Of a stretch of DNA of 15,082 nt, positions 13,418 through 15,082 are shown piece by piece. The stretch lies in contig QGVE01000060.1 of assembly GCA_003242675.1 (NCBI GenBank), positions 1 through 15,082 of the forward strand, written 5' to 3'. The translations under genes were made by a program, and so were the position numbers. Positions within the stretch are counted from its first letter, which is position 1; every line of letters begins with the position of its first letter. The notes beneath the pieces are model-generated. The model did not search any database, had not been told where the DNA came from, and was given only the letters and a program-made list of their open reading frames with translations. The DNA is from Bacillota bacterium (GTDB lineage Bacteria > Bacillota_E > Symbiobacteriia > Symbiobacteriales > Symbiobacteriaceae).

Positions 13418-14705
13418 GCGGTCGAACGCCCGGCGGCCGGATGACCGGGCGCCGGGGGCGGGTGATCATTTGGACACCGGGCGGGCGAATGGCCGGGTGC
13501 CCGGACTGGGCGATCACCTGGGTGCTGCGCAGCCGGAGGCGGACGACCTGGCGGCCCGGCTGTTGCGGGCGGCGCTGGGCGGCCGGGACCGGGGGCGGAT
13601 CAGCCTGGTGGGGCTGTGCAAGAACGCCGGGAAGACGGTGACCCTGAACCGGCTGATCCGCGCCGCCGCGGCGCAGGGGCTTGCGCTGGGGCTGCTCTCC
13701 ACCGGCCGGGATGGCGAGGCGGTGGACGCCGTGACGGAGCTGCCCAAGCCGCCCATCTGGGTGCCGGAGGGGGCCCTGGTGGCGACGGCGGCCGCCGCGC
13801 TGAAGCCCGAGGAGGGCGCAGCGCTGGAGCGTGGAGAGCGGGGCGAGATCGGGGCCCTAGACGGGAGAGGGGCCCGTGACCGGATAGGGGTCCGTGACCG
13901 GGACCGTGCAGGCGAGGCGGAACGAGCCCGTGTGCGCGTGCTGCGGGAGACGGGGATCACGACGCCGCTCGGCCCGGTGGTGATCGGACGGGTGGAGCGG
14001 GCCGGCGAGGTCCTGCTGGTGGGACCGGGCAGCGCGGCACGGATCGCGGCCCTGCTGGACGCCCTGGAGGAGGCCGGGGCCCGCGTCTGCCTGGTGGACG
14101 GGTCCCTGGACCGGCGCGCGGCGGCTGCCCCGGCGGTGACGGGCCAGGCGATCCTGGCGGCGGGGGCGGCGTACTCGGCTTCGCTGGAGTCCACGGTGGC
14201 GCAGGTGCGGTACCTGCTGGAGCTGTTCGACCTGCCCGAGGCGCCGCCCGAGGTGCAGGAGCGGGTCAGCGAAAGTCCCCCTGCGGTGTTCCTGTTGCCC
14301 CCCGAAGGGCCGCCGGTGCCGGTCCCGGTCGCCAGCGCCCTGTCGGACCCCGGCGCCGTGGCTGAGGCGGCGGCGGGCGCGCCGGCGGGCTCGGTGCTTT
14401 GCCTGCGCGGCGCCCTCACGGACGGGCTGCTGCTCGCCCTGCTGGCGCGGCGGTGTGCGCATGTACCGATTCTGGTGCCCGATGCGACGCACGTGCTGGT
14501 GGACCGGACCGCCTGGCGCCGGTGGCGGCGGCAGGGAGGGCAGGTCTGGGTGGAGCGGCGCATCGTGATCGCCGCCGTGACGACCAACCCGTACTCGCCG
14601 GTGGGGCCGGGGTACGACGCGGCCGCCTTCTGCGCCCGGGTGGCGGAGGTGGCCGGGCGGCCGGTGGTGGACCTGGTGGCGGGCATCGCCCACAACCTGC
14701 CCTGA
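13410..14705 (+). CDS. kamB: KamB-like P-loop protein, probable lysine 5,6-aminomutase reactivase subunit
   Basis: A 431-residue protein, overlapping kamA by 8 bp and followed by kamD, the place where lysine-fermentation clusters carry kamB. A P-loop-like GLCKNAGKT is at about 68-76, and TTNPYSP lies near residue 392. Family members are thought to help reactivate the B12-dependent lysine 5,6-aminomutase; this assignment rests mainly on position and the P-loop. Two oddities look lineage-specific: a tandem 16-residue repeat at 11-26 and 27-42 (each with PGxGDHL), and an Arg/Glu-rich low-complexity stretch at about 136-170. The ribosome-binding site is weak (AAGGGCGG), consistent with coupling to kamA; a downstream start beyond the repeat is possible. 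Confidence 0.75.
   Translation: MTERSNARRPDDRAPGAGDHLDTGRANGRVPGLGDHLGAAQPEADDLAARLLRAALGGRDRGRISLVGLCKNAGKTVTLNRLIRAAAAQGLALGLLSTGRDGEAVDAVTELPKPPIWVPEGALVATAAAALKPEEGAALERGERGEIGALDGRGARDRIGVRDRDRAGEAERARVRVLRETGITTPLGPVVIGRVERAGEVLLVGPGSAARIAALLDALEEAGARVCLVDGSLDRRAAAAPAVTGQAILAAGAAYSASLESTVAQVRYLLELFDLPEAPPEVQERVSESPPAVFLLPPEGPPVPVPVASALSDPGAVAEAAAGAPAGSVLCLRGALTDGLLLALLARRCAHVPILVPDATHVLVDRTAWRRWRRQGGQVWVERRIVIAAVTTNPYSPVGPGYDAAAFCARVAEVAGRPVVDLVAGIAHNLP
13440..13535 (+). repeat. 48-bp imperfect tandem repeat at the start of the kamB-like gene
   Basis: The copies at 13440-13487 and 13488-13535 encode DDRAPGAGDHLDTGRA and NGRVPGLGDHLGAAQP. The length is 16 codons, so the frame is kept. 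A second in-frame duplication of 18 bp, at 13869-13886 and 13887-13904, lies in the Arg-rich stretch of the same gene. Confidence 0.7.
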
Positions 14706-14711
14706 GGGAGG

Positions 14712-14817
14712 GCACACAGCGGCACAAGGCGGAGGGAGAGCGACGGAACTGCGCACTGCACCGGCGTGAGCGGGGGCGGCCGGAATCGCACACAGCGGCA
14801 GAAAGCGGAGGGAGAAC
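14712..14817 (+). repeat. Duplicated 30-bp leader with ribosome-binding site before kamD
   Basis: The copies at 14712-14741 and 14788-14817 share 27 of 30 bases, beginning GCACACAGCGGCA and ending in the purine-rich GCGGAGGGAGA. Only the second copy is followed by a usable start codon (TTG 14821). The first seems to be a relic of a 76-bp duplication between kamB-like gene and kamD. The gap is otherwise empty. Confidence 0.75.
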
Positions 14818-14820
14818 ACG

Positions 14821-15082
14821 TTGGCGCTGAAGCTGAACATCGACCCGGCGCGGATCGAGCGGGCGAGGGCGCTCGCGGGCCGCATCGTGGACCAGGTTCA
14901 GCCCTTCATCGAGCGGCACACCACCACCGCCATCGAGCGGGCGGTGGTGCGGCTCTTCGGCGTGGAGGGGAAGGGGCCGGACGACGTGCCCCTGGCCAAC
15001 CTGGTGGTGGAGTCCCTGCAGGACGGCGGCGGGCTGGACCGGGGCGCGGCGTACTGGATGGCCAACGCCTGCCGGCAGACGG
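14821..15082 (+). CDS. kamD: Lysine 5,6-aminomutase alpha subunit, 5' part
   Basis: The first 87 codons of the large subunit of the adenosylcobalamin- and PLP-dependent mutase that converts beta-lysine to 3,5-diaminohexanoate. The product begins LALKLNIDPARIERARALA, followed by FIERHTTTAIERAVVRLFG, DDVPLANLVVE and a GLDRGAAYWMAN stretch, all matching the N-terminus of clostridial KamD. The TTG start follows GGAGGGAGAACACG. The gene runs off the window; kamE, carrying the B12-binding domain, is expected next. Its product feeds Kdd, encoded first in the cluster. Confidence 0.9.
   Translation, partial: MALKLNIDPARIERARALAGRIVDQVQPFIERHTTTAIERAVVRLFGVEGKGPDDVPLANLVVESLQDGGGLDRGAAYWMANACRQT

Overview
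High-GC DNA read as a chromosomal segment of a thermophilic, high-GC Firmicute. The evidence is a 5S rRNA followed by a long tRNA cluster with encoded CCA ends, Bacillus/Clostridium-type SpeE/SpeB, a RocR-like sigma-54 activator, and clostridial lysine-fermentation genes. The combination resembles Symbiobacterium; this is inference from recognised families, since no database search was possible.

Layout. (1) 1-1410: the 3' end of an rRNA operon (5S) and eleven tRNAs (Asn, Gly, Met, Phe, Gly, Val, Asp, Leu, Ile, Thr, Ser), with several strong hairpins in the spacers and a terminator-like hairpin at the end. (2) 1431-5001: a strong extended -10 promoter drives speE-speB (spermidine synthase and agmatinase, 4-bp overlap). 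argS follows; its product lacks the usual HIGH motif. (3) 5022-5501: a convergent terminator and an OsmC-family gene on the minus strand. (4) 5634-6849: an ECF sigma factor and its overlapping membrane anti-sigma factor. (5) 6976-9252: a patatin-like phospholipase and a PAS/AAA+/Fis sigma-54 activator, closed by a clear terminator. (6) 9253-10342: a regulatory region. It holds a small excisionase-type HTH/zinc-ribbon protein with palindromic sequences upstream, then about 490 bp with direct repeats that ends in a near-consensus sigma-54 promoter. (7) 10355-15082: lysine fermentation genes kdd, kamA, a kamB-like gene and the start of kamD. A minisatellite-like array of about 16 units of 31-35 bp lies between kdd and kamA.

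How it fits together. KamA makes beta-lysine from lysine. KamD (with KamE, outside the window) moves the terminal amino group. Kdd oxidises the resulting 3,5-diaminohexanoate, and the KamB-like protein probably maintains the B12-dependent mutase. The RocR-like activator, the tandem-repeat array at about -85 to -190 and the -24/-12 promoter before kdd together suggest enhancer-dependent, amino-acid-responsive control of lysine fermentation. The HTH/zinc-ribbon protein may be a second regulator, because a motif in its own upstream region recurs over the kdd -24 element.
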